From Geosiphon pyriformis (lineage: Eukaryota; Glomeromycota; Glomeromycetes; Archaeosporales; Geosiphonaceae): a stretch of 64,000 nt of DNA. The DNA is taken from contig JAAOMT010000128.1 in NCBI GenBank assembly GCA_016748015.1, positions 1,587,671-1,651,670 on the forward strand, in the 5' to 3' direction. The notes below the pieces were generated by a model that searched no databases, had not been told where the DNA came from, and worked only from the letters and a program-made list of their open reading frames with translations. Positions within the stretch are counted from its first letter, which is position 1, and each line of letters starts with the position of its first letter. Both the position numbers and the translations under genes were made by a program. Below, piece by piece: positions 12,428 to 24,094 of the stretch.

Positions 12428-14194
12428 CTAATAATAACGTCGAAGATTAAATGGTGATGTATTTTCAGTTGATGATGATGGTGATGATGTTGTTGTTGGT
12501 GGTGGTGGTGGTGATATTGTTGTCGATGTTGTTGAATTTGATCCGTACATACCAATACCATAATTAGAACTGGATGGAATTCCAAAAGTGCTATTACTCG
12601 TCGTTGTACCATATAATCCTAAACCAGAATTTGAATTGAACCCTCCACCAATTGTTGATCCGAAAGCGCCACCAAGCGTTGAGCCAGTCATTGAAGTCAA
12701 GGTAGTAAAAGCGTTTCCGAGAGTTGATCCACCAAAAAATGTTGCTCCATATCCACCAGGTGAACCATATCTCGTTGGGGTCATTGAATAAGCTCCATTT
12801 GGGGTTGATGAGTACCCACCAGGAGTCGAGTAACCAGTCGGTGAATCACTCCCACTATTATGTTCAAAATTATATTCACCAGAATAACTATTTGATTCGC
12901 TCATTGAACCAAAATAATCGTATTCACTTGATGATGAACTAGCCATCCTTCGATGACGTCGACTTGCTGCTGATTGTCTACCGAGATCTTTCATAATTTT
13001 TTCTTCACGTTCACGCTCCTCCGCCAACATCATTTCAACTTCTGTGACGTCAACAGTACTAGTTAAAGCGGCCGTTCCTTCTGCAATCATATCTGCAAGT
13101 TTCCCGTTAAATTTTTGAAAATAATCTTCCCCGTTACCTCCTTCTTCTGATTTAAAATTGGAAATTGCAGGAATTGGTAAATTAGCCCATGATGTTTTAC
13201 GTCTTAAAGGTCGACCACGACGTACTCGAATTTGACGACGACTGCCTCGTGAATTATTAGCCCCTGTTGGTGTAGTTGGTGCTGATATTGAATGTCCTTC
13301 AGGTTGAATAATGTTCATTGGTTCGGTTGGTTTTGGTCGAGTGGTGAATTGTTCTTGTTCTTGGTTTGGGTGTTGTTGTATCGTTTCTGGTTCAGCAAAT
13401 CTCACTGTTGGTGTCCCTGGTCCAAATCTACCCGATTGAGCTGAGGGTGACGGCTATAGTAAAATTGAAGTGGTCAAAATAAAGTGAAGATTAGCGAAAT
13501 CACACAAAATCTCATTTTTCATGTACAGAAACTCTTTTGGGAACTTTGTGATGAAATCAATGAATATACATACCATTGACCAGGAACTATCGTATGGTGG
13601 TGGTGGTTCTTCGTAGGCGTTCATGTTTGACCAATCGACGACATTCTTTTTGAGGTCAGTTTCAACAGTTTCTGTGATCTCTTCTTCAATCATATCAAAA
13701 TCTTCTTCTTCCGCTTTAATTTGCATGATATCGTCACCATAACCGTCAAAAGCCATACTATACCGATTATTAAAATGATGGTGATTGTTGGTGACTTGAC
13801 GTTGTTGTGGTATTTGAGGTAGTATTTGAGGAGGAATTTGAGGACTCGGTACTATGGGTAAACCGTCAGGTCCAACCACACCCGTAAGTGTTTGATATGC
13901 TTCAGAGGCAACTGCTGAAGTGTAGGCTGCAAGTTCAGTAAGTTTATACAAAAAGTTCGTGGCTACTCCTGGTCTGTGTCGTTTATTTGACGGTAGTTGA
14001 TTTTCTTCAAATATGGCTTGTTCTTGAAGGCAAAGCTGTGGAGTGTGGTTGTGTTGTGAGGGTGGTTGTTGCTTTGGAAGTTGAAAATGACTCGCGGCTG
14101 CTGCTTGAATGTACTCATTTTCTAGCTCAATACGACGATTCGATTGGGAAGGTGGTGAGTGTGGAAAGTCGTTTATTGCGTGTGGTGATTGCAT
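12428..14194 (-). CDS. Uncharacterised low-complexity protein with PPxY and AT-hook-like motifs
   Basis: Two exons, 14,194-13,574 and 13,453-12,428, are joined in phase 0 across a GTATGT...TATAG intron, giving about 548 residues. I do not recognise the family. Residues 1-160 are rich in Q, P and H, with a more ordered stretch around FLYKLTELAAYTSAVASEAY. An acidic patch (EEEDFDMIEEEI) follows, then EEPPPPYD, whose PPPY at about 198-201 is a classical WW-domain ligand. Exon 2 has a basic cluster with RGRP at about 286-289, resembling an AT-hook core, then KTSWANLPIP, a predicted helix (VEMMLAEEREREEKIMKDLG), a serine run and a long G/S/T/Y-rich tail ending RRYY. The motifs suggest a disordered nuclear or scaffold protein, but that is inference. 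ATG at 14,194 is the first in-frame start. Confidence 0.8.
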
Positions 14195-14896
14195 TTTTCC
14201 CTAAAATTTTTTATCTCTTACTTGGTTTGCTCTTGTTTCTTTGATAGTTTAACTATTTTATACAGGAAATTAATAGTAGAAGAGGGAACAAGGTTGTAAA
14301 ATGTCTTTTTTGCTGCTCTACCTATTCCAGTATTTATTGGCTTGTGTGACCAAAAGGTATTTAAGACGATCTCCACTACTTAGAGGAGCAGTCTGAACGA
14401 ACGATAAATCAAGGAAAAGTTTAGTGTAAAAGCTAATGGGGTGTCACCGATCATGCTAAGTGCTATTATTAGGATCTGTTAGAAAAGAAAATTATTAGAG
14501 CAAAAATTTCAGTCTCTCATGATTCTCAAAAAAGACAATGTTATCAAGTCTTGTTTCAAACCTGTTTTTTTGATGCTATCGATTTCTCAAATGGTTCCGG
14601 TGAACTGTAATGAAAATTTTTTTGCAGACCAACTTGTTGGAGAAAAAAAAAATTGAAGAGAAAAAATTGTTACTTCCTTTCTCTGAAAGTGTATCCCGGT
14701 TCACCACCGTTGTCGTTACTTCACACTGCATGAAAAAGTTTTTTCCGAGTTTTCCTAGTAGGTTTAATTTAGACAGGAAAGGACTAGACACGGAATGAAC
14801 GTGCATGGATGGATTTTTGTAGTATGTGGTTGATTTGCATAAAAAAAAAAATCTCACAATATTTAGCAGATTAAAAATTTTATTTTTGAAAACATT

Positions 14897-14948
14897 TAAT
14901 CAATCAATCAATCAATAAATAAATAAATAAATTAATTAATTAATTAAT
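14897..14948. repeat. Tetranucleotide microsatellite (AATC)n(AATA)n(AATT)n
   Basis: Three adjoining tetranucleotide runs, AATC then AAAT then TTAA based units, each of about four to five repeats. Confidence 0.9.
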
Positions 14949-16652
14949 GAACAACAAATTGTTAGAAAAAAAAAGCATTTATTTTTATATTTTAGAAAAT
15001 TAGTTAATTATAATTACTGATAAAAAATTCACATGATCGACAAAGATAATTTTAACAATAATCTTTGATCTTTTAAATCAAAAAAAAATTTTTGATCATA
15101 TAATTAACATTGTAAACAATTCATTTATATTGACTTTACGAGTATAAAAATCAATGATTTAATCCATGAATGAATATCCACGGATGTATCATAATCAAAT
15201 CTGTTAAATAAAATGAATTTGTTTTTAGGAGATTAAATATTATTTTAATCATCAAACACCATTTTTTGATTCGAATAATGTATCCGCTTTGAAAGATTCA
15301 TTTTCTCCACTTTTCAATTGAAACAATGGGATCTATTAAGGCTTAGAAGTGTGTAAGACTTTGACTCTAAAATTTTCAGACATAACAAGTAATAAGAATG
15401 GTCTTTATTATTACGCTTTTGAAGTCTTTAGTCACTATTTAAAAAAAAATTCCCACCGACCGAAAGTTTCCGCCAGTCGGAAAGCAAATGAATCAGCAAT
15501 TGTTTTCATGATCGCTATTACCATGTTCATCGTCATCTCAAGCATTGGTAATCCCCAGATTTTTCCCCGATGCACCTTCCAATTTCGGAAAATAATTAAA
15601 AAATTATTTTCGTTGACGAAATTTGGAAACAATGGAATACGAATTTCATATTCTTGTCATTTGAACCAAAAAAAAACTTGACAAGTCAATAATATCCTCC
15701 GATAGTTTTTTTTAAGCTTTAATTTTGACTTGCGAAACACGTGTTAAATGGCATCAGGATTCAAATTGAGACATCAACATTGAAAGGAAAATCATTTCCA
15801 GATGGTTTTGCGTGCGAAATATTGACTTGAAAACCGAATTTTTTTTTTCGCGAGATTTTTTAAAACAATGATCGGTCGTGGTGGTTCACATGTCTCATTT
15901 GTGCGATAAACGTTGAAGAAAGGAGAAAATTATCCCTGTTAAAATTCTTGTTTTTTCAACTCTTTTTGAATTTTGTGAAATCATGTTGGAAGATGCTAAC
16001 AGTTCTTTGCGTGATGCATGGAAAAAACTACGAATGGTGAGAGTTACCGTTTAGAGATGATGATTTTCTATGGAACACAAAATTTTATTAACATCTATTA
16101 TCGGTGCTGGAACACGACGCCGGTATGTACTCCCATACAGATTACCAATCGCAAAATTGATAACGATTTTGGGCGTAAAAAGGATATTTCCTTTTCCTCT
16201 CGGTGACCTGTACAATGACGAGCATCAACCCGTGAAAGATTTTAGATTTACCTAGATGGTATCAGATATCGTTTAACAATGAATATTTGTAACTGATCAA
16301 AAAGCACTTTTTCCAAGAACGGTGAACAATCGTTATTTCAACCGCATATTGTTGTATCGAATCCCCTTTTTAAATCAGTTTTGATTATCCCAAAAACCGC
16401 AGTTTCTTATTTGGCCTTTGTGTCATTTTTGATGACGGTCCCGAAGATGACTGTGATCCCAATATTACCGGTATCTAGGACAATCATAAAATCTTTCATG
16501 ATTGATGAGCCAAGAAAATAAGGTGAGACAATTGAGGCGTAGTTGCTGGGTTTGAGAACTGCGAGACAAGGTCATGCGGTTCTTTTTTAGATTAAACGTC
16601 ACCGCATTAGTTATCAACATTTAACTTTAACCATCAACAGCGATCCCAAGTT

Positions 16653-16666
16653 GAGAGTGAGTGAGT

Positions 16667-16762
<96 letters not shown>

Positions 16763-16773
16763 GAGAGAGAGAG
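16653..16773. repeat. GA/TC dinucleotide microsatellite, about 120 bases
   Basis: A few GAGT units are followed by an almost perfect GA run, with interruptions GGGA and ATAG near the right end. On the minus strand it translates as alternating Ser-Leu, which creates spurious open frames. Confidence 0.95.
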
Positions 16774-17409
16774 GAATAATGCAAGTCAATGAGGAAAAAG
16801 TTAAACATGTGAGCGATACGAATGTGACAATGTTGAAGGTTACTGCAGACAATGAAACACTAACTCCAAAATAATTTTTTGCTTGCTTTATTTTGGAAAA
16901 TTTTTTTTTGCTTCCCAAGAATTTGCAAAAATTAAAGCATTAGATTTGATCATTTCATTCTTTATAATTCTATTACGACTCTTTTTCATATATTATAAAT
17001 AATTATCAAAAAAAGAATCTTTTTTATCATATTTTAATAATAGTAAAAAATCACTGATAAAAATCATAAAATTAATATTTTTTGTACAAATAATTGAATT
17101 TCTAAATATTATTTATATGATAAAAATTGCAATTTGTATTTTTTTAAGATCTAAATATTGACCAAATAAAAAAAAGAGATTTTAATGATATTAAAAATTA
17201 TTTAATGTTTTATTATTATTCAAATTGGTTTTTTTAAGATTTATAATTTTAAAAATTTTCATGTTCGATTAAATTTAAGATTTAAAATTGCATGATTAGC
17301 ATTACTAAGCTGACCAATTAAAACCATTTAGTTGAAAAATTTTATAAACACCCACCACCGAATTTATATGTCATTAAAGTTAATCATTGATTTCCCAACT
17401 TTTACAAAC

Positions 17410-17964
17410 TTATAATCCAACATCATGCCATATCCTTTGAGCAACAGCTTCATCAACTCGCCACAGCCTTTGTTGCCCTGGACACTTGATCGGCTCATTT
17501 AACGCTCTTACTTCACCAATAATCCAACAATACTGTTGTTTCCCACCATAAGCATCCTCGGGCGCTTTCCATATCTCCTCATCGGAAACTTCTTCAGCCT
17601 TTAAACAAGCCACAAATTTTGCCACCCCTAAAATTTTTCCACAATTCTCGCGAAGCGTGACGGTTGGTGGGAGGTCCGACCAGTATTGAAGACGAATTGT
17701 TTGGCAAGTAGGTTCAGCTGGGTTTAAAAGACGAGGTGAGGCGGCTGCATGGATTGCTAGCCATAAACCGTAACCGTTATCGTTATCGTTGTAGTTAGAG
17801 ATGGTTGGAATGGAAAGTGGGTAAGTACGGTTTTCAATACGCTTTGTACCGTGAATTATGCATGTTCCATAGGGTTCCAAGACTGTTAAAGCTTTTAGCG
17901 ATGTAAGACGTGGGGAAGGCATTAAAATGAATTGTGAAATTTTGAAATGAAGACGATTGGTCAA
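17410..17964 (-). CDS. ASCH-domain protein
   Basis: A single-exon frame of 184 residues consisting of little more than an ASCH (ASC-1 homology) domain, a PUA-like RNA-binding fold. The diagnostic opening is SLKALTVLEPYGTCIIHGTKRIENRTYP at about residues 22-49, matching the family signature of a hydrophobic strand, a G-x-K turn and IE-R-T. Later pieces fit the domain core: LWLAIHAAA, KILGVAKFVAC and the closing QQYCWIIGEVRALNEPIKCPGQQRLW. Stand-alone ASCH proteins occur in fungi, plants and bacteria and are thought to bind RNA; a specific substrate is unknown. Translation may start at 17,964 or at an internal Met (MPSPRL) 14 codons later, which sits closer to the domain. The (AAT)n tract lies upstream. 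Confidence 0.85.
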   Translation of the reverse strand: MTNRLHFKISQFILMPSPRLTSLKALTVLEPYGTCIIHGTKRIENRTYPLSIPTISNYNDNDNGYGLWLAIHAAASPRLLNPAEPTCQTIRLQYWSDLPPTVTLRENCGKILGVAKFVACLKAEEVSDEEIWKAPEDAYGGKQQYCWIIGEVRALNEPIKCPGQQRLWRVDEAVAQRIWHDVGL

Positions 17965-18053
17965 TATAAAATAATGATCCGATCTTAATCGGGAAAGGTA
18001 TCTCTCGATACTCTGTCGATATATTTTTAACTTGGTATGTTATATGCATAATC

Positions 18054-18086
<33 letters not shown>

Positions 18087-19271
18087 GCTAAGTTAACTTT
18101 CCTCAATCATCAAGGTTAAAGGAAATGACGGTGCACTATTTTCAGAATCTCGTTATAGATACCAAAATGCAATATTTTTATTTAATTTAATTGAAACATT
18201 GTCTACTCAAATTATTACACCTTCAAAAAAATGCTAGAGTTAGAAACCTCGGAACTTTTTGACTCAAGGTTAGATGATTTTGTTATAAAATGGACCTTAA
18301 CATGGGAAAGTGCCATTTGATTTTTAGTAACACGACATTCTTATTATTAATTACCACCATATTCGTTCATTCTCTCAACAAGTTTTTTAAAGTTTGTAAA
18401 TCTCTCGGTGTTTCCATTCTTGTCGTTCATTCACTTCTTATTTTGATGGATTCTATACATAGTTTAATTTAAACAATTTTAATTGGTTTAGGCATGTAGG
18501 AAATTCAGCATGTTTCAACAGGGAATTATTTTCCCTGGCTTTGAAACCATATACGTGGATACTGTTTTAAGACCTTGATTAAATGCGATATTCCCCATTC
18601 ATTTATAAAGTTCAAAATTTTTACCTTTGTCAGATATCTCTGAAATTGATGGGTTTTTTTATTGAATGCACATTAATAAATTATAGGCTATTGTCATGAA
18701 TAATGCAAATTCTCAAAAATTCTTATGTTTTTTGCTTTGGTTTTTGTTAGGTACTAAATATTTATTAAAACAAATCCAAATTCAACCTTAAAAATTTTAT
18801 CGTACAATGTAAAATCTTATTTCAAAGAAAATTTATCATAATCAAAATTCTACACGAATAATATTTACAATGGTTTCTGTACTGGGTTTTTTTTTTAACA
18901 TAAAAACTTTACTTTCCATTTATTTTTTCTACATCTGAAAATTTTGACAGCCTTAAATGAACGAAATTCAATTTTAACAGGCGTCAGAATCCTATGGGAA
19001 TAGTAGCCATGTGAAAGAGAAGATCACCGAATATTTGGTTAGGGATTCGCTAATTTTTTGATTTTTTGTGATGGTACCATGTGACGTAATGCATTTTATG
19101 GTCAGTTGGAAGCCATTGGAAATTTGTTAAAAAAAAAATCATTTAATCAGAAACCTATTTCTTTGGTCTTTTAAATACTTGGGAGGTATTGAGAGAAATT
19201 CATCACCCTCAAGACCGCTTTTTTGATATTAAATTATATAATAAAATATGCGCTCCTCTTTTAACACCTTC
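17965..19271. other. Intergenic region, nothing recognised
   Basis: The stretch lies between the ASCH gene and the tRNA. It holds a trinucleotide (AAT) run at 18,054-18,087 and one short plus-strand frame (18,290-18,472) that I regard as chance. No conserved motif was seen. Confidence 0.5.
18054..18087. repeat. (AAT)n trinucleotide microsatellite
   Basis: About eleven ATA/AAT units in a row, just upstream of the ASCH gene's start. Confidence 0.9.
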
Positions 19272-19344
19272 GCCTTCTTAGCTCAGTTGGGAGAGCGTTA
19301 GACTGAAGATCTAAAGGTCCTGTGTTCAATCCACAGAGGGGGCA
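19272..19344 (+). tRNA. tRNA-Phe (anticodon GAA)
   Basis: A 73-base cloverleaf can be folded by eye. The acceptor stem GCCTTCT pairs with AGGGGGC, including two G-U pairs. The D arm is GCTC-AGTTGGGA-GAGC. The anticodon arm is TTAGA-CTGAAGA-TCTAA with anticodon GAA. The variable loop is AGGTC, the T arm is CTGTG-TTCAATC-CACAG, and the discriminator base is A. There is no intron. A short T run about 13 bases downstream could serve as pol III terminator. The internal A box (AGCTCAGTTGG) and B box (GTTCAATCC) are intact. Confidence 0.93.
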
Positions 19345-21682
19345 ATCAAATTATAATATTTTGTTATATGGAGATTTTTTCGTCAGCCGGAATACTAAAA
19401 CGTGCGTTTAGTAAATTGAATATAATTTTAAAAAAATTTAAGGTCTTGGATTAAATTTAGTGATTAATGAAATCGATAATCCTAAAGAGTAAAAGGTTTA
19501 CATAAATATATACAAATTAAAAAAAATAATTTCCATTTTTTTTTAACAGAATTCAAAAATTATTTTTGCCAATCAAATTTCCAAACTAATTGATACATTT
19601 TTTTTCATGTTGGCATACTATAGAGCTGTCGAAAAAACCTCTTGGCAAACGAAAAAGGGTTTCATAATTGGCAAAAAGAGTTTTTACTATTTTGCGTAAC
19701 GGGAATATCGAGAAATCTTATTAAAACGTAAAACTATGTAAATACTAAAAAAAGTCTGTCAAAATGTTAATAAAAGATTTTAATGAAATTCTTTTTTCTC
19801 TAATTGTTAATACATTGGTTTTTATTTGATTGAAATAAAATATGGAATTGTATAGTTTTTTAATGAACTTTAATTTATATTTTGATCTTACCTATATTAC
19901 CTATATTTTTACATGAAATTTTTAATATGTATTTTTTACTAATAAACTTTAATCCCATATTTTTATCTTTAGTTTTACTAGTACTTGTAATAATACCAAA
20001 ATCCAAAAGTTTTTTATTAAATACAACTTTTTTTCAAATATTAATTTTAATAATAACTGTATTAAATGTTTCTTTAAACTTAAAAATAAAATATTATTAA
20101 CAACAATTAAATTTATATAATTAAAAAATAAAACATGTTTAATTATATATTACTAATTTTTAAAGCTGTACAATCAGAAAAAAAATAACTAACTTGAATT
20201 TAAAAGTATTATAAAAAATAATAACAATAAGAACAAAAACTATAATAAATTTTGCAATTTTAAAAAATAGTAAAAAATAAGAATTTAACAAGTTTAATAT
20301 TAATCTTAATATTTAAAAAGACTTCAAATTTTTTTTAATAATTAATATAACTTTTTTAAATACTATTAAAACTAACTTTTAAACCAATTTTTAAGTTAAA
20401 TAATAATATAATATGAATAAAAAATAATACATATTAAAACATAACTTATTTTATTTTTAAAACTAGTAATAATTAATTAAATTTATTTTTATTAAACAAT
20501 ATAATTAAATATTGATACAAAACAAATTCGACAAATATGTTGTTATTATTATCATTTAAAACAAAAATAATTGTTATTTATAATCAAAATAAAATTAAAT
20601 ATTATAATTAATACTAGTAATATAATATTGTTAAAAAATTTAACTATATATAAATAAAATCAAGTTTTAAAAATAGTAATGCTTTAAAAAACACCAAATA
20701 AAACTATTTTTTAATATTTAAAAAAGATTTAGTACAGAAAAAGATTGCTTTTTAACTATTTTGACTTTTTTGATTATTTAAACAACAATAATAAAAAAGT
20801 TTAAAAAATAATAACTTTATTACTGATTTATTAATTATTTTAAAATTTTTTATAGTTATAAAAATAATATTAAAACTAATTTTAATTTGTTTTTTTAAAA
20901 AACTTTTAACTAAAAACAGTTAAAAGCTGTTTTGTTTTAAAAAAAACTTTTTAAGTAATATTACTTTTAAAAATTATAAAAAAAAATATTTGTTTCTTTT
21001 TTTTAATGTTTGTTTTAATTATTATTATTATTAAAACAAAAAAAATCTAAAACTTTTTTTTTATACATTCCAAAAATTTTTTAAAAAGCCTAATTTTGAA
21101 AAAAAAGTTTTTTATTTTTATTTTTTATTATTATATTTATAATTTTTCAAAAAATAAATTTTTTGGTAATAGAATTAACAGTTATTTTTAGCAATAATAT
21201 GTTTAAAAAAAAGGTAACCAATAAATTTTTTTATAATTTGGCTAGTAGTATTTTTTCTTAAAAAAAAAATTTTAATTGACAATATTAAACATTCAAATAA
21301 TAATAATAATAAATATTTTAACCAGATTTTTAAATAATTTTAATATATTTTTTAATATAAAAAATAATAAAAATATCAATATTTTCTTAATTAATAATAA
21401 CTACAAATCTAATAAAAATAATAAAAAATTAATATTAAAATTTTTTAATATTAAATAATTTAATAACTTTTAATACTTAGAATTTTATTTTTTTAACATA
21501 ATAATAAGTTTATTTTAATATTTATTATTTTTTTAATAAATTATATTTATGTTTTAATTTTGTATTTTTTACTAAATTTTTAATATTATAATCTTAGTAT
21601 TTATTTTTTTTAAATAATTAGTATAACAATAAACAAACAATAAAAAAATAAAAATAAAAAAAATAAAAATAAAAAATAAAAG
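19345..21682. other. AT-rich stretch, probable old transposon debris
   Basis: Composition falls sharply after about 19,800. Open frames such as 19,882-20,100 and 21,276-21,458 consist of I, L, N, K and F residues only and show no motif. Because the following 500 bases are an LTR-like repeat, this is probably a decayed element, but I could not read a domain on either strand. Confidence 0.45.
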
Positions 21683-22160
21683 TTAGTATTTTATTAATAA
21701 TTATAATTAAAAGCTATTAATTTAAAGTATTAGTTTTTATAATTATGTTTTTAGTATTTAATGCTTTTAATAAATATTTTAAATAAGATAAATATTAATA
21801 ATAGTGTATATAATTTATGAAAATTTTCTTTAATAAAACAATAATTTTTATTAAAAATATTAAATAGTTGATTTTTAGATATATTTTTATATTATTAAAT
21901 AAAATATTAGACTGTTTTTTTTCTTTTATTATTATTATTATATACATATATTTTTAATAATACAAAATGGTTTGGCATTTTTAGTTATTTTTTAGTTATT
22001 TTTTAATTATTTTTTAATTATTTTTGATATTTTTGGCATTTCTGAAATTTTTGGCATTTTTTTTGGATTTCTATTATTATATTATCTTCTTAATTCTAAT
22101 GTTTAATTGGCTAATTTATTATATAATAATAATAATAATAATTTTCCTTATTTTCTATAT
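21683..22160 (-). repeat. LTR-like repeat (reverse orientation relative to gypsy copies D and E)
   Basis: The start, TTAGTATTTTATTAATAATTATAATTAAAAGCT, matches the reverse complement of 51,405-51,445 and the plus-strand start at 54,485. The T-rich part at 21,960-22,080 (TTTTTGATATTTTTGGCATTTCTGAAATTTTTGGC) matches the reverse complement of 50,240-50,370. This is probably a solo LTR of the gypsy family seen at the right end of the window. The limits are approximate and no target duplication was found. Confidence 0.5.
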
Positions 22161-22569
22161 AAATAACAACATATAAAAAGTGTATAAATTATATTTAATT
22201 TAAAATACTTTAATATTGTATTATATTAAATAATAATTAAGCTATATTTTATTAAAGCATAATAATAAAAATATATATTTTCATTAATAAATACAATATA
22301 TATATATATATAATATAAGATTAATTTTTTAAGTAAATCAATTTAAATAAAAATTACTTAAAAATAATTTTATTTTTTATAATTTAAATAATTTTTAATA
22401 ATTATTTATTAATAAACTATATAATTAAAAGTATTATATAATTTATATTACTGTATAATTTTGATTTATTTAAAACTTTTTAGCTATAAATCAATACATT
22501 GTTAAAGTTTAATAGAATATTTGAATTAATTTCTTAATTCACTAAAGTTTATTTTTGTCTATTTTGATT
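22161..22569. other. AT-rich 5' flank of NDUFA8
   Basis: A/T-only sequence with ATAT runs near 22,290-22,310. It changes abruptly to gene composition at about 22,550, only some 20 bases before the NDUFA8 start codon. The promoter of that gene must lie in or beside decayed repeat DNA. Confidence 0.5.
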
Positions 22570-23343
22570 ATGGCGTACCGCCACGAAACTTACCCAACCA
22601 CTCCTTTCGTCGATCCAACTCCCTTACCTGACCACATACCACACATTGACGAAGTCGGCTTCTCTTCGGCCCCCCTAAAGTCTGTCGCCTTTTTCATAGG
22701 CGCATTTTGCAAAGAATATAATGAGGACTTCATGTTATGTAAAAATGAGAACAATGACCCGACCCACTGTTTAAAGGAGGGTAGAAAGGTTACTAGATGC
22801 GCTATTGACTTGTGAGTAGTGTTTTTAGGGCAAAGAAAATTTGTATCAAACTCTTGCGACTTCCTGCGACGAACTGCATTTTATATTCCTGGTTTCTCAA
22901 GTTTTACGTTCGCCTATAACACTGCCTCGCGCTCTCTACTGCCTCTTTCACTTTTATAAGTTCGAGATTTCTCTTTTAGCTCATTCTCAATCGCCTCTCT
23001 TTACACAAATCAATCCCAATTTTAGAATCCGGCGGATACGTGAAAATTGTGATAAAGAGTTGGATGCGCACTGGATTTGTCTCGACCGAAATAATCAAGA
23101 ATACTTTCATTGTAGACCGGAAGAAAAGCCATTAAATGCCTGCGTGTTGAATGCATTGGTAAAAAAACGGATATTGGGAGTGGAATTGCAATTTAGGTTA
23201 TGTGTGTTTACTTTATCAAGTCAGTAAACAAGTTCTTCCATTCCCGATAGAATCTCGAAAAAACAATTCCTGGTACACCGAAAGGTCAAGAACCTATTCA
23301 CCTCAAAAAGAACCCAATCTTTAAACCACGGATTTATGGATGA
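22570..23343 (+). CDS. NDUFA8: NADH:ubiquinone oxidoreductase subunit NDUFA8 (complex I, CHCH protein)
   Basis: An accessory subunit of mitochondrial complex I, held in the intermembrane space by disulfides. Three exons: 22,570-22,811, 23,026-23,158 and 23,251-23,343. The introns are GTGAGT...TTTTAG and GTAAAA...GATAG, and the joins keep frame (phase 2, then 0). The product is about 155 residues, normal for the family. Four CX9C motifs are present: FCKEYNEDFMLC and HCLKEGRKVTRC in exon 1, NCDKELDAHWIC and HCRPEEKPLNAC in exon 2. This is the twin CX9C arrangement imported by the Mia40 relay. Exon 3 gives the conserved tail KTIPGTPKGQEPIH. ATG at 22,570 (MAYRHETYPT) is chosen; an in-frame TTG upstream is ignored. 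It is convergent with CHC1. Confidence 0.95.
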
Positions 23344-24094
23344 CTGTCAAGATACCAACCCATTTAGAAACCTCAGGCAAGCCAGATTTGGTTTGATTTA
23401 TGCGCCAATTTTCTTTTATTACTTGAGCTATCAACCGAAATCAGTGCGGTTGGGCCAAAAAATGTAATTTAAAGCTCGAATTTAATAGCTTGAAGAATTT
23501 GTTAGGTTTCATTGTAAATATGGGCGCCCATTTAAAGAACAAGAATTTATCAATAAATTTCTCATCAATTTAATGTTTGGATGCATAAGTATATATTTAT
23601 CAATTTCTCCATTTCGTTATCACTGATATCTCGAAGTTCTTTTAATGTAATTTAATTTTGTGGGACTTACTCCTTTTTCTTGCTTTAGATTTTCAGAAAT
23701 TTTTGTTTGAGCTGTTCTCTCTTTCATTTTTATTTTGGAAATAACAAGCATCAACTTTTTTTTTGCTTTTTATTATCAATAATTGTAAAATACTTTGAAA
23801 TTCAAATTATAAATTTGCTACTTAGGATAGATCAAGTATAACTTATGTAAAAGTCCAAAAATGATAACAGAATTAAAAGTATTGCATAAGTTTCAACGGC
23901 TATATTCTCAAGTGTTGAGCTTATCTTTCGCACCAGAGAGCTTTCAATGTCTATTTTTATTATATTTTAGGGTGACCGCTGCAGAAAAAGCAATACATCA
24001 TCAATGAAATTATTATATAACTATCTTACACTAATTTTAAAGTTCTATATGTTCCAGATTTTATTTTTTCTACATTCAAATCCCAACATCGGCA
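23344..24094. other. Convergent intergenic region between NDUFA8 and CHC1
   Basis: About 750 bases between two gene ends that face each other. No coding signal was seen. It should hold both 3' UTRs and polyadenylation sites; AATAAA occurs near 23,550 (TCAATAAATTT) on the plus strand. Confidence 0.5.

Larger units (their letters stand above)
14195..17409. other. Intergenic region with simple repeats, no supported gene
   Basis: This is about 3.2 kb with near-normal composition in most of its length. Short open frames on both strands (for example 15,349-15,681 +) show no family resemblance and no splice continuation that I could find. It contains tetranucleotide runs at 14,897-14,948 and a long GA tract at 16,653-16,773. 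It probably includes the promoter and 5' UTR of the gene starting at 14,194. A rapidly evolving gene or a non-coding RNA cannot be excluded. Confidence 0.45.

Noticed and set aside
15349-15681. Plus-strand frame of 110 codons
   Set aside because: Mixed composition without domain or signal, no conserved residues and no exon partner; kept only as part of an unexplained region.
16614-16918. Minus-strand frames with long Ser-Leu repeats
   Set aside because: They are translations of the GA/TC microsatellite and have no other content.
18290-18472. Hydrophobic plus-strand frame of 60 codons
   Set aside because: No homology, no splice continuation, length expected by chance in AT-rich DNA.
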